NCBI RefSeq assembly: GCF_029893805.1
Contig: NZ_JARXYP010000002.1
Coordinates: forward strand, 558,001 to 622,000
Length of the DNA: 64,000 bases
From: Streptomyces sp. SAI-135
GTDB lineage: Bacteria > Actinomycetota > Actinomycetes > Streptomycetales > Streptomycetaceae
Reading direction: 5' to 3'
The notes beneath the pieces were generated by a model, which did no database searches, had not been told where the DNA came from, and saw only the letters and a program-made list of their open reading frames with translations. The position numbers were made by a program, and so were the translations under genes. Below are positions 57,485-64,000 of this stretch, one piece after another. Each line of letters begins with the position of its first letter. Position 1 is the first letter of the stretch.

Positions 57485-59068
57485 ATGCCCGATGAGCAGC
57501 TGTTTCTGCGGTCGAAAGCAATAGTCGAGCCACTGGTGGACCGTTTTTACGGATGGTTCCATACAGTGGCTCCTGTGCAGGCCGCGATGAATCTGGCCTT
57601 TCTGCACGTGCCGATGCTCGAATCGTATTTGCAGTCGCCGCAAGTGCATGTCACGGCGAGCAACAATCCCGAGCTGCGCGGCGGATACTTCGTCAACATC
57701 CCGGAGGACCGCAGCCCTCAGGTGGCAGAACTCCTCGACGAGATCAAGCGCGACCGGGCCGGCATGCTGCGGTTCGCCGCGGCGATCGCCGAGGGCCAGG
57801 AGCTGCTGCGCACCAACGCCACCGGCTACGACCTGACGCCGCTGTACCCGAAGCTGCCGGCGGAGCTCGGCGGTCTGGTGGAGCTGGCCTACGACACCGA
57901 CAACCAGGCGGCCCTGCGGTTCATCGAACCGCTCGTCTACCAGAGCCCGTTCTACATGGAGGACCGGCAGTCGGTACAGCTGTCGCTGGAGCCGGGTGTG
58001 GAGCGGCCGTTCATCCTCAGCACCCCGCGGCTGCCCTCGCCGGACGTCCTGGAGCTCAAGCTCCCGTTCCGGCACGCCGGTCTGGAGGAGCTGTTCAAGA
58101 CCCGGGTCCGCCCCACGACGCTCGCGCACCTGCGGGAGGCGCTCGGTCTCGACGACGCGCAGGCGGCCCAGCTCTCCGGTCTGCTCGCCCCGGAGCCCAG
58201 CCTGTCACCCGACAGGCACATCGAGGGCGGCGGCCGGATCCGCTACTTCGGCCACGCCTGTCTGCTGCTCCAGACCCCTCAGGGCGCCGTGCTCACCGAC
58301 CCGTTCATCAGCGCCGACGGGGACGCGGAGGACCGCTACACCCTCGACGACCTGCCGGACTTCATCGACCTGGTGCTGATCACCCACGGCCACCAGGACC
58401 ACATCGTTCTGGAGACACTGCTCCAACTGCGCGGCCGGGTCGGCCAGATCGTGGTCCCCCGCTCCTCGCGGGGCAACCTGGAGGACCCCTCGATCGGCCT
58501 GTACCTCAAGCACCTGGGCTTCCCGGTGGTCGAGGCGGACGACTACGACGAGTTCCCCTTCCCCGGCGGCAAGGTGGTCGCCACGCCGTTCCTCGGCGAA
58601 CACTGCGACCTCGACATCCGCAGCAAGTCGACGTACTGGGTGGACCTCGCGGACCGCTCCGCGTATGTCGGCGCCGACTCCTCGGGCATCGACCCGACGC
58701 TGTACCGCTATGTGCGCCAGCACCTGGGCACGGCCGACTACGCCTTCCTCGGCATGGAGTGCGACGGTGCCCCGCTGACCTGGCTGTACCAGGCGTTGCT
58801 CACCAAGCCGGTGACCAAGAAGATGAGCAACTCCCGCAAGCTGTCCGGCTCCAACGCCGAGCAGGCGGCGGCGATCATGACGGAGCTGGGCGCCGGCGAG
58901 GCCTATGTGTACGCGATGGGCGAGGAGCCCTGGCTCGGCCACGTCATGGCCACCTCCTACGACGAGGACACCTACCAGATCAAGCAGATCGACGAGTTCA
59001 TGACCTGGTGCGCGGACCGCGGCATCAAGTCGGGGCATCTGTACGGTCAGCAGGAATGGCGTTGGTGA
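57485..59068 (+). CDS. CmlA-like diiron beta-hydroxylase (metallo-beta-lactamase fold)
   Basis: A 527-residue homologue of CmlA, the diiron oxygenase that beta-hydroxylates an amino acid held on an NRPS carrier domain in chloramphenicol synthesis. Its length is close to CmlA's. The metal-site motifs are HGHQDH (301-306), Glu372 in FLGEHCD and Asp398 in VGADSS. Shared blocks include YVYAMGEEPW. The N-terminal third is the CmlA-type dimerisation region (PLVDRFYGW, SPQVHV). The start at ATG 57485 fits the family N terminus, with GGGAGG about 11 nt upstream; ATG 57455 is an alternative. It overlaps hmaS by 13 bp. Related enzymes make beta-hydroxytyrosine in teicoplanin-type clusters. The likely target is an aromatic residue (modules 1, 2 or 8), which is inference. 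Confidence 0.88.
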   Translation: MPDEQLFLRSKAIVEPLVDRFYGWFHTVAPVQAAMNLAFLHVPMLESYLQSPQVHVTASNNPELRGGYFVNIPEDRSPQVAELLDEIKRDRAGMLRFAAAIAEGQELLRTNATGYDLTPLYPKLPAELGGLVELAYDTDNQAALRFIEPLVYQSPFYMEDRQSVQLSLEPGVERPFILSTPRLPSPDVLELKLPFRHAGLEELFKTRVRPTTLAHLREALGLDDAQAAQLSGLLAPEPSLSPDRHIEGGGRIRYFGHACLLLQTPQGAVLTDPFISADGDAEDRYTLDDLPDFIDLVLITHGHQDHIVLETLLQLRGRVGQIVVPRSSRGNLEDPSIGLYLKHLGFPVVEADDYDEFPFPGGKVVATPFLGEHCDLDIRSKSTYWVDLADRSAYVGADSSGIDPTLYRYVRQHLGTADYAFLGMECDGAPLTWLYQALLTKPVTKKMSNSRKLSGSNAEQAAAIMTELGAGEAYVYAMGEEPWLGHVMATSYDEDTYQIKQIDEFMTWCADRGIKSGHLYGQQEWRW

Positions 59069-60099
59069 CAGTGGCCGGGACAGACATCGCGTACATCGAG
59101 CTGTACACCAGCACCAAGAAGGCGGTCGTCGACTACTTCGTCACCTCGATGGGCTTCGTGCGGACCGCCGACACGGTGGCCGTCGACAGCAGCTCCGCGC
59201 TGCTGCGCCAGGGGTCCGTGCACCTGGTGGTCACGACGGGACCGGCGACCTGGGGGTTCCTGGACGCGCACGGCGACGGTATCGCCGACATCGCGTTCAC
59301 CTGCGAGGACGTCGACGAGACGGTACGGGCCGCGGTCGCGGCCGGCGCCCGGCTCTCCGCCTCCGCGCAGGGCGACCCGGCCGTCTCCGGCTTCGGCGGC
59401 GTCACGCACACCCTGGTGCCCGCGGGCGCCTGGCCAAACGCGCTGCCGCCGGGCCGCAGTTGGGCCCCGGTGCCGGACTCGGCTGCCGCCCCGGCCGGGC
59501 GCACCCAGCACATCCAGTCACTCGACCATGTCGCGATCTGCCTCGACGGCGGCTCGCTGGAGAAGTACGCGGACTTCTACCGGGACGCGTTCGGGTTCTC
59601 CCGCTACTCCTCCGAGTACGTGGACGTCGGCGCACACGCGATGGACTCGGTCGTGGTGCGCAGCGCGTCGGGCCGCATCACGTTCACCCTCGTCGCCCCG
59701 GACCTGTCCAAGGGCACCGGCCAGCTCGACGCCTTCCTGGAGCGCAACGGCGGCCCCGGAGTGCAGCATCTGGCCTTCCTGGTCGACGAGATCATCCCGG
59801 CCGTACAGGACCTCCACACCGGGGGCGTCGACTTCCTGAGCGTCCCGGACAGCTACTACGACGGCCTGCTCGCCCGCTTCGGCGGCATGCGGGACGAGAT
59901 CGACGAGCTGCGCTCCGCACAGGTCCTGGCGGACCGCGACGAGTGGGGCTACCTGCTCCAACTGTTCAGCCGCTCCCCGTACGAACGCAACACGCTGTTC
60001 TACGAGCTCATCCAGCGCCGGGGCTCCCGTGGCTTCGGCAGCGCCAACATCCGCGCGCTGTACGAAGCGGTGGAGCGCGACCGGCTGGCCACCGAATGA
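59056..60099 (+). CDS. hmaS: 4-Hydroxymandelate synthase
   Basis: A 347-residue Fe(II) dioxygenase that converts 4-hydroxyphenylpyruvate to 4-hydroxymandelate. It has two vicinal-oxygen-chelate halves. The metal ligands are His158 (LDHVAI), His238 (GVQHLAF) and Glu317 (LFYELIQR). The C terminus is the conserved SRGFGSANIRALYEAVERD. HmaS and 4-HPP dioxygenase are close relatives. The context next to Hmo-HpgT and DpgA decides for HmaS. The start may be ATG 59056 or GTG 59065; AGGA is better spaced for the latter. The stop overlaps the next start (ATGA), so translation is coupled. Confidence 0.93.
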   Translation: MALVTVAGTDIAYIELYTSTKKAVVDYFVTSMGFVRTADTVAVDSSSALLRQGSVHLVVTTGPATWGFLDAHGDGIADIAFTCEDVDETVRAAVAAGARLSASAQGDPAVSGFGGVTHTLVPAGAWPNALPPGRSWAPVPDSAAAPAGRTQHIQSLDHVAICLDGGSLEKYADFYRDAFGFSRYSSEYVDVGAHAMDSVVVRSASGRITFTLVAPDLSKGTGQLDAFLERNGGPGVQHLAFLVDEIIPAVQDLHTGGVDFLSVPDSYYDGLLARFGGMRDEIDELRSAQVLADRDEWGYLLQLFSRSPYERNTLFYELIQRRGSRGFGSANIRALYEAVERDRLATE

Positions 60100-62528
60100 G
60101 CTCCCACGCCGGCGAGCCGGCGCCGCTCACGCTGGCCGACTACGCGGCCCGGGCCCGTACCCGACTGGCCCCGGGCGTGTGGGACTTCGTCGCCGGCGGC
60201 GCCGGGGACGAGCGGACGCTGGCCGCGAACACGGCGGCGTTCGACCGGGTCCGGCTGCGGCCGCGCGTGCTCACCGGCGTGGGCCGGCCCGACCTCGCCA
60301 CCCGGGTCCTCGGCCGTGAGTGGGCGGCGCCGATCGGCGTCGCCCCGATGGGCTACCACACCCTGGTGCACCCGGACGGCGAGGTCGCCACCGCGGCGGC
60401 GGCCGGAGCGGCGGGCCTCCCGCTGGTGGTCAGCACCTTCGCGGGCCGCACCGTCGAGGACATCGCCGCCGTGGCCGGCGCGCCGCTGTGGTTGCAGGTG
60501 TACTGCTTCCGCGACCGCGACACGATTCGGGCCCTGATCGAACGGGCCGAACGCGCCGGTGTGGAGGCCCTGGTACTGACCGCGGACGCCCCGCGTCTGG
60601 GACGGCGCCTGCGGGATCTGCGGGGCGGCTTCCGGCTGCCGCCGGAGATCACACCCGCCAACCTCACCGGCACCGGCTTCGACTCTCCCGCCGATCACGC
60701 CCTCCAGGCCTTCGACACGGAGCTCGACTGGACCGTCGTGGCGTGGCTGCGGACGGTCAGCGCCCTTCCGGTGCTGATCAAGGGCGTCCTCACCGCCGAC
60801 GACGCCCGGCGCGCGGTGGCCTCGGGTGCGGCCGGGCTCGTGGTCTCCAACCACGGGGGCCGCCAACTGGACGGCGTGTCCGCGGCGTTGGAGGCGCTGC
60901 CGGAGATCGCCGCGGCGGTCGCCGGACGCGTTCCGGTGCTCCTCGACGGCGGGGTCCGGCGCGGGGTCGACGTCCTTGCGGCGCTCGCCCTGGGCGCGGA
61001 CGCGGTGCTGCTGGGGCGGCCCGTGCTGCACGGTCTCGCGGTGGACGGGCGGGACGGTGTCGCGGACGTACTGGGCATCGTGACCGAGGAGTTGAGGGAC
61101 GCGATGGCGCTGGCGGGTGTGTCGTCGGCGGCGGACGCGGGGCCGGAGCTGGTGGCCGGCGCCGAGGTGCGGGAGCTGCCTCCCCTGACCTCCACGGGGT
61201 CCTCGGTGTCCCCGACGGATCCGCCGGTCGCGTCCGGCGCGCTGGCTCGTGAGGACCTCCACGCCAGCGTCAGCGACCCGGTGCTGGACACCATGAACTT
61301 CCTCAACGAGATCACCCACCGCTACCCGGACGCCGTGTCCTTCGCCCCCGGGCGCCCGTACGACGGCTTCTTCGATCCCGAGGACATCTTCGGCCACATC
61401 CGCCGCTACATGCAGCACCTGGACAAGGCGGGCTACTCTCCCGAGCGGATCCGGGACGCTCTTTTCCAGTACGGGCCGACCGGCGGCCAGATCCGTGAAC
61501 TGGTCGCCGACTCACTGCGGTTGGACGAGCAGATCGAGGTGGCGCCCGAGGCGATCGTCGTCACGGTCGGCGCTCAGGAGGCGATGCTGCTCACGCTGCG
61601 CGCACTGATCGCCGGGCCCGAGGACGTGCTGCTGGTCTCCAGCCCCTGCTACGTGGGCATCACGGGCGCAGCCCGGCTGCTCGACATCGAGACGGTCGCG
61701 GTCGAGGAGGGGCCCGACGGGTTCCGGTGCGCCGACCTGGAGGCCGCCGTCGCCGCCCAACGGGCCCGTGGCCGGCGCCCGCGCGCCTTCTACGTGATCC
61801 CCGACCACTCCAACCCGTCCGGCGCGACCATGTCCGCAGCCGAGCGGCAGGCGCTGCTGCACCTGGCGGCCCGCGAGGACATCCTCGTCCTGGAGGACAG
61901 CCCGTACCGGTTGGTCAGTCCGGGAGCCCAACTGCCCACGCTCAAGGCGCTGGACCGCAAGCGGCGGGTCGTCCAGCTCGGCTCCTTCGCGAAGTCCCTG
62001 TTCCCCGGCGCCCGCGTCGGCTACGTGGTCGCCGACCAGACCGTGGTCGACCGCGCGGGCGGCACCGGACTGCTGGCCGACGAACTGACCCGGATCAAGA
62101 GCATGGTGACGGTCAACACCTCACCGCTGAGCCAGGCCGCGGTCGCCGGCATGCTGCTGTCCGCGGGCGGGGGCGCCGCCGCGCTGAACGCCGACACCGC
62201 CGCGCACTACGGCGCGGCCATGGAGGCCACCCTCGAACAGCTCGAGGTCTTCCTGCCGGAGCCGGAGCGCACCGCCCTGGGGGTGCGCTGGAACCGGCCC
62301 AGCGGCGGGTTCTTCCTCACCGTCACGGTGCCGTTCACCGCCGACAACGCGGCGCTCGCCCGCTCGGCCGAGGAGTTCGGCGTCATCTGGACGCCCATGT
62401 CCTACTTCTATCCGCAGGGCGGCGGGGAGCACGTCCTCCGACTGTCCATCAGCTATCTCACCCACGCCGACATCCGTGAGGGGATCGCCCGCCTGGCGCG
62501 GTTCATCACGGACTCGGCCCGGCTCTGA
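60096..62528 (+). CDS. hmo-hpgT: Fused 4-hydroxymandelate oxidase - hydroxyphenylglycine aminotransferase
   Basis: An 810-residue fusion of two consecutive Hpg enzymes. Residues 1 to about 360 are an FMN-dependent alpha-hydroxyacid oxidase (Hmo). It has APMGYHTLVHPDGE, the catalytic SNHGGRQLDG (His253) and LLDGGVRRG, and oxidises 4-hydroxymandelate to 4-hydroxybenzoylformate. A Ser/Thr/Pro-rich linker spans about 361-383. Residues 384-810 are a PLP aminotransferase (HpgT) with DHSNPSG (about 570-576) and the PLP lysine in GSFAKSLFPG (Lys633). It makes Hpg with Tyr as the likely donor, and in related pathways also Dpg. Most clusters keep these as two genes. A fused form is known to me from the enduracidin cluster. 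There is no stop or frameshift between the parts. The start is at the ATGA overlap with hmaS. Confidence 0.93.
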   Translation: MSSHAGEPAPLTLADYAARARTRLAPGVWDFVAGGAGDERTLAANTAAFDRVRLRPRVLTGVGRPDLATRVLGREWAAPIGVAPMGYHTLVHPDGEVATAAAAGAAGLPLVVSTFAGRTVEDIAAVAGAPLWLQVYCFRDRDTIRALIERAERAGVEALVLTADAPRLGRRLRDLRGGFRLPPEITPANLTGTGFDSPADHALQAFDTELDWTVVAWLRTVSALPVLIKGVLTADDARRAVASGAAGLVVSNHGGRQLDGVSAALEALPEIAAAVAGRVPVLLDGGVRRGVDVLAALALGADAVLLGRPVLHGLAVDGRDGVADVLGIVTEELRDAMALAGVSSAADAGPELVAGAEVRELPPLTSTGSSVSPTDPPVASGALAREDLHASVSDPVLDTMNFLNEITHRYPDAVSFAPGRPYDGFFDPEDIFGHIRRYMQHLDKAGYSPERIRDALFQYGPTGGQIRELVADSLRLDEQIEVAPEAIVVTVGAQEAMLLTLRALIAGPEDVLLVSSPCYVGITGAARLLDIETVAVEEGPDGFRCADLEAAVAAQRARGRRPRAFYVIPDHSNPSGATMSAAERQALLHLAAREDILVLEDSPYRLVSPGAQLPTLKALDRKRRVVQLGSFAKSLFPGARVGYVVADQTVVDRAGGTGLLADELTRIKSMVTVNTSPLSQAAVAGMLLSAGGGAAALNADTAAHYGAAMEATLEQLEVFLPEPERTALGVRWNRPSGGFFLTVTVPFTADNAALARSAEEFGVIWTPMSYFYPQGGGEHVLRLSISYLTHADIREGIARLARFITDSARL

Positions 62529-62543
62529 AAGGCGTTGAAAGTG

Positions 62544-62603
62544 ATGACCGTCGTACGCCGTCCGCGCAGCAAGCCCCGCATGTGGGGGTGGACCTACCGA
62601 TGA
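62544..62603 (+). CDS. Possible 19-codon leader peptide before dpgA
   Basis: ATG 62544 opens a short frame reading MTVVRRPRSKPRMWGWTYR. It ends at TGA 62601-62603, which overlaps an ATG of dpgA (62600) as ATGA. No strong ribosome site is visible. It may only couple translation from hpgT to dpgA, or be chance. Confidence 0.25.
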   Translation: MTVVRRPRSKPRMWGWTYR

Positions 62604-63772
62604 CCACCGGTGCACCTCCCGTCGCCGCACCTGCGGCCCCCGCGGCCGTGGAGCCGCTCGGCAAGCACACCCTGACGCCGCCCCGGATCATCGGCGTCGG
62701 CACCGCCGTCACCGGGAACAGCTACGAACAGCGCACGCTGCTCGACCTGTTCGGCATCACCGACCCGCGGATCCGGTCCGTCTTCCTCAACAGCGCGATC
62801 GAGCGGCGCCACCTCACGCTCCCGCCGCGCGAGGCCACCGGCGCCTTCGGTACCGAGCCGCAGGGCAAGTTGCTGGCCAAGCACAAACGCCTCGCGCTCG
62901 ACATGGGCGCCCGGGCCGTACGGCAGTGTCTGGCGGACGCCGGACTCACCCTGGCGGACATCGACTACCTGTGCGTCGTCACGACCACCGGGCTGCTCAC
63001 GCCGGGGCTCAGCGCGCACCTGATGCGTGAGATGGGCATCTCGTCCGCCACCAGCCGGATGGACGTGGTGGGCATGGGCTGCAACGCGGGCCTCAACGCC
63101 CTCAACGCCCTTTCCTCCTGGGCCACGGCCAATCCCGGGCGGGTCGCCGTCATGCTGTGCGTGGAGGCGTGTTCGGCCGCGTACGTCATGGACGCCACGA
63201 TGCGTACGGCGGTCGTGAACAGCCTCTTCGGTGACGGAGCCGCCGCCATCGCGTTGCTGGCCGATCCGCCGGACGCGGCCGGTCCGTCGTCCGACGACCT
63301 CGATCCGTCCCCGGCGCCCGTCGCCTCGGCCGGACCGCGGCTGCTCGGATTCGCGAGCCATCTCATCGACAGCGCGATCGACGCGATGCGCTACGACTGG
63401 GACGACGACCAGCACAAGTTCAGCTTCTATCTGGACCCGGACATCCCGTACGTGGTCGGCGCGAACGCCGAGCAGGTGGTGGACCGGCTGCTGTCCGCCG
63501 AAGGGCTGCGGCGCTCCCACATCGCCCACTGGCTGGTGCACTCGGGCGGCAAGAAGGTCATCGACGCCGTGCGGGTCAACCTCGGGCTCACCCGGCACGA
63601 TCTGCGCCACACCAGCGGCGTGCTGCGCGACTACGGCAACCTGTCGAGCGGCTCCTTCCTGTTCTCGTACGAGCGGCTGATGCGGGAACGCGTCGTGCGG
63701 GCGGGCGAGTTCGGGGTCCTGATGACCATGGGACCCGGCTCCACGATCGAGACAGCACTCGTCCAGTGGTGA
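62582..63772 (+). CDS. dpgA: DpgA, type III polyketide synthase for 3,5-dihydroxyphenylacetyl-CoA
   Basis: A 396-residue chalcone-synthase-like enzyme that condenses four malonyl-CoA into 3,5-dihydroxyphenylacetyl-CoA, the first step to Dpg. The nucleophile is the Cys in VGMGCNAGLNALN (Cys167). The His is in HWLVHSGGKKVIDAV and the Asn in LRDYGNLSSGS. The C terminus GPGSTIETALVQW is the family end. The sequence matches DpgA of glycopeptide clusters closely along its length, as I recall it, including an N terminus MGVDxxMTT. That supports GTG 62582; ATG 62600, with GGGGGTGG upstream, is the alternative. An acidic Ser/Asp/Pro loop near 231-250 (PPDAAGPSSDDLDPS) is longer than usual. dpgB follows after 10 bp. 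Confidence 0.95.
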   Translation: MGVDLPMTTGAPPVAAPAAPAAVEPLGKHTLTPPRIIGVGTAVTGNSYEQRTLLDLFGITDPRIRSVFLNSAIERRHLTLPPREATGAFGTEPQGKLLAKHKRLALDMGARAVRQCLADAGLTLADIDYLCVVTTTGLLTPGLSAHLMREMGISSATSRMDVVGMGCNAGLNALNALSSWATANPGRVAVMLCVEACSAAYVMDATMRTAVVNSLFGDGAAAIALLADPPDAAGPSSDDLDPSPAPVASAGPRLLGFASHLIDSAIDAMRYDWDDDQHKFSFYLDPDIPYVVGANAEQVVDRLLSAEGLRRSHIAHWLVHSGGKKVIDAVRVNLGLTRHDLRHTSGVLRDYGNLSSGSFLFSYERLMRERVVRAGEFGVLMTMGPGSTIETALVQW

Positions 63773-63782
63773 GGAGAATCCG

Positions 63783-64000
63783 GTGAACGACCATCTGAGA
63801 CTGCGCATCGACGGCGGCCGGCCGATGAGCGCGGAGACCGTCGCGGCGGTGGGCGCCGTGTGCGACGCCGCTGAGGACGGCGGGGCGCGGGGCCCGGTCG
63901 TCCTCGAACTGACCGGCAGTCCCGCCGGCCCCGGTTGGACGGACGGCCTGACGGTGGGGCTCGTCAGCAAGTGGGAGCGGGCCCTGCGTCGGCTCGAACG
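63783..64000 (+). CDS. dpgB: DpgB, enoyl-CoA hydratase-like protein (5' part only)
   Basis: The GTG start at 63783 is preceded by GAGGAG. The 72 residues visible read MNDHLRLRIDGGRPMSAE, then VVLELTGSP and GLVSKWERALRRLER, which fits DpgB. DpgB is a crotonase-fold helper that raises DpgA output and, with DpgD, supports dehydration to 3,5-dihydroxyphenylacetyl-CoA. The gene runs off the right edge, and dpgC and dpgD would be expected beyond it. Confidence 0.85.
   Translation, partial: MNDHLRLRIDGGRPMSAETVAAVGAVCDAAEDGGARGPVVLELTGSPAGPGWTDGLTVGLVSKWERALRRLE

Overview
The window is high-GC actinomycete DNA, most like Streptomyces: GC-rich third codon positions, GAGGAG-type ribosome sites, GTG/TTG starts and rare TTA codons. 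It is the core of one large nonribosomal peptide synthetase (NRPS) gene cluster. I could not match the product to a characterised compound from memory.

Layout. Positions 1-48799 (minus strand) hold three giant NRPS genes read right to left: NRPS 1 (48799-31856), NRPS 2 (31856-15387) and NRPS 3 (15390 to beyond position 1). They overlap at TGATG and ATGA junctions, so translation is probably coupled. Together they encode 14 complete modules and part of a fifteenth. There are no thioesterase and no classical epimerisation domains in view. An mbtH gene (49185-48970) precedes NRPS 1. By my reading of the specificity residues the modules are: aromatic-like, aromatic-like, Thr (with an inserted FkbM-type methyltransferase), Asp, Asp, Asp, Asp, Tyr-like, Hpg, Asp, Asp, unassigned, unassigned, Thr, unassigned. 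Three condensation domains (entering modules 3, 10 and 15) are of the dual epimerisation/condensation type.

Positions 49472-54174 (plus strand) are a divergent operon: an alpha/beta hydrolase, an exporter with fused membrane and ATPase parts, and an ABC ATPase plus permease pair. A 26-bp-stem terminator follows at 54214-54270. A convergent StrR/ParB-like regulator with two TTA codons lies at 55403-54315, followed by about 800 bp without a convincing gene.

Positions 56206-64000 (plus strand) make the unusual amino acids. Prephenate dehydrogenase gives 4-hydroxyphenylpyruvate. HmaS and a fused Hmo-HpgT protein turn that into 4-hydroxyphenylglycine (Hpg). DpgA and the start of DpgB begin 3,5-dihydroxyphenylglycine (Dpg) synthesis. 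A CmlA-like diiron beta-hydroxylase opens the HmaS operon and probably hydroxylates a carrier-bound residue.

Regulation. Two long palindromes that share GTTCAACTGC/GTTGAAC half-sites resemble StrR-family operators. One lies between the NRPS and transporter operons, the other upstream of the CmlA-HmaS-Hmo/HpgT-Dpg operon. Each is followed at about 27-39 nt by a CATAG-containing -10-like hexamer. A bldA-dependent StrR-like activator switching on assembly, export and precursor supply together is the simplest model.

The most unusual points are the Asp-rich predicted peptide, the interrupted Thr adenylation domain, the catalytically dead starter condensation domain, an apparent one-base frameshift near position 1500, and Dpg genes without a recognisable Dpg-loading module in view.
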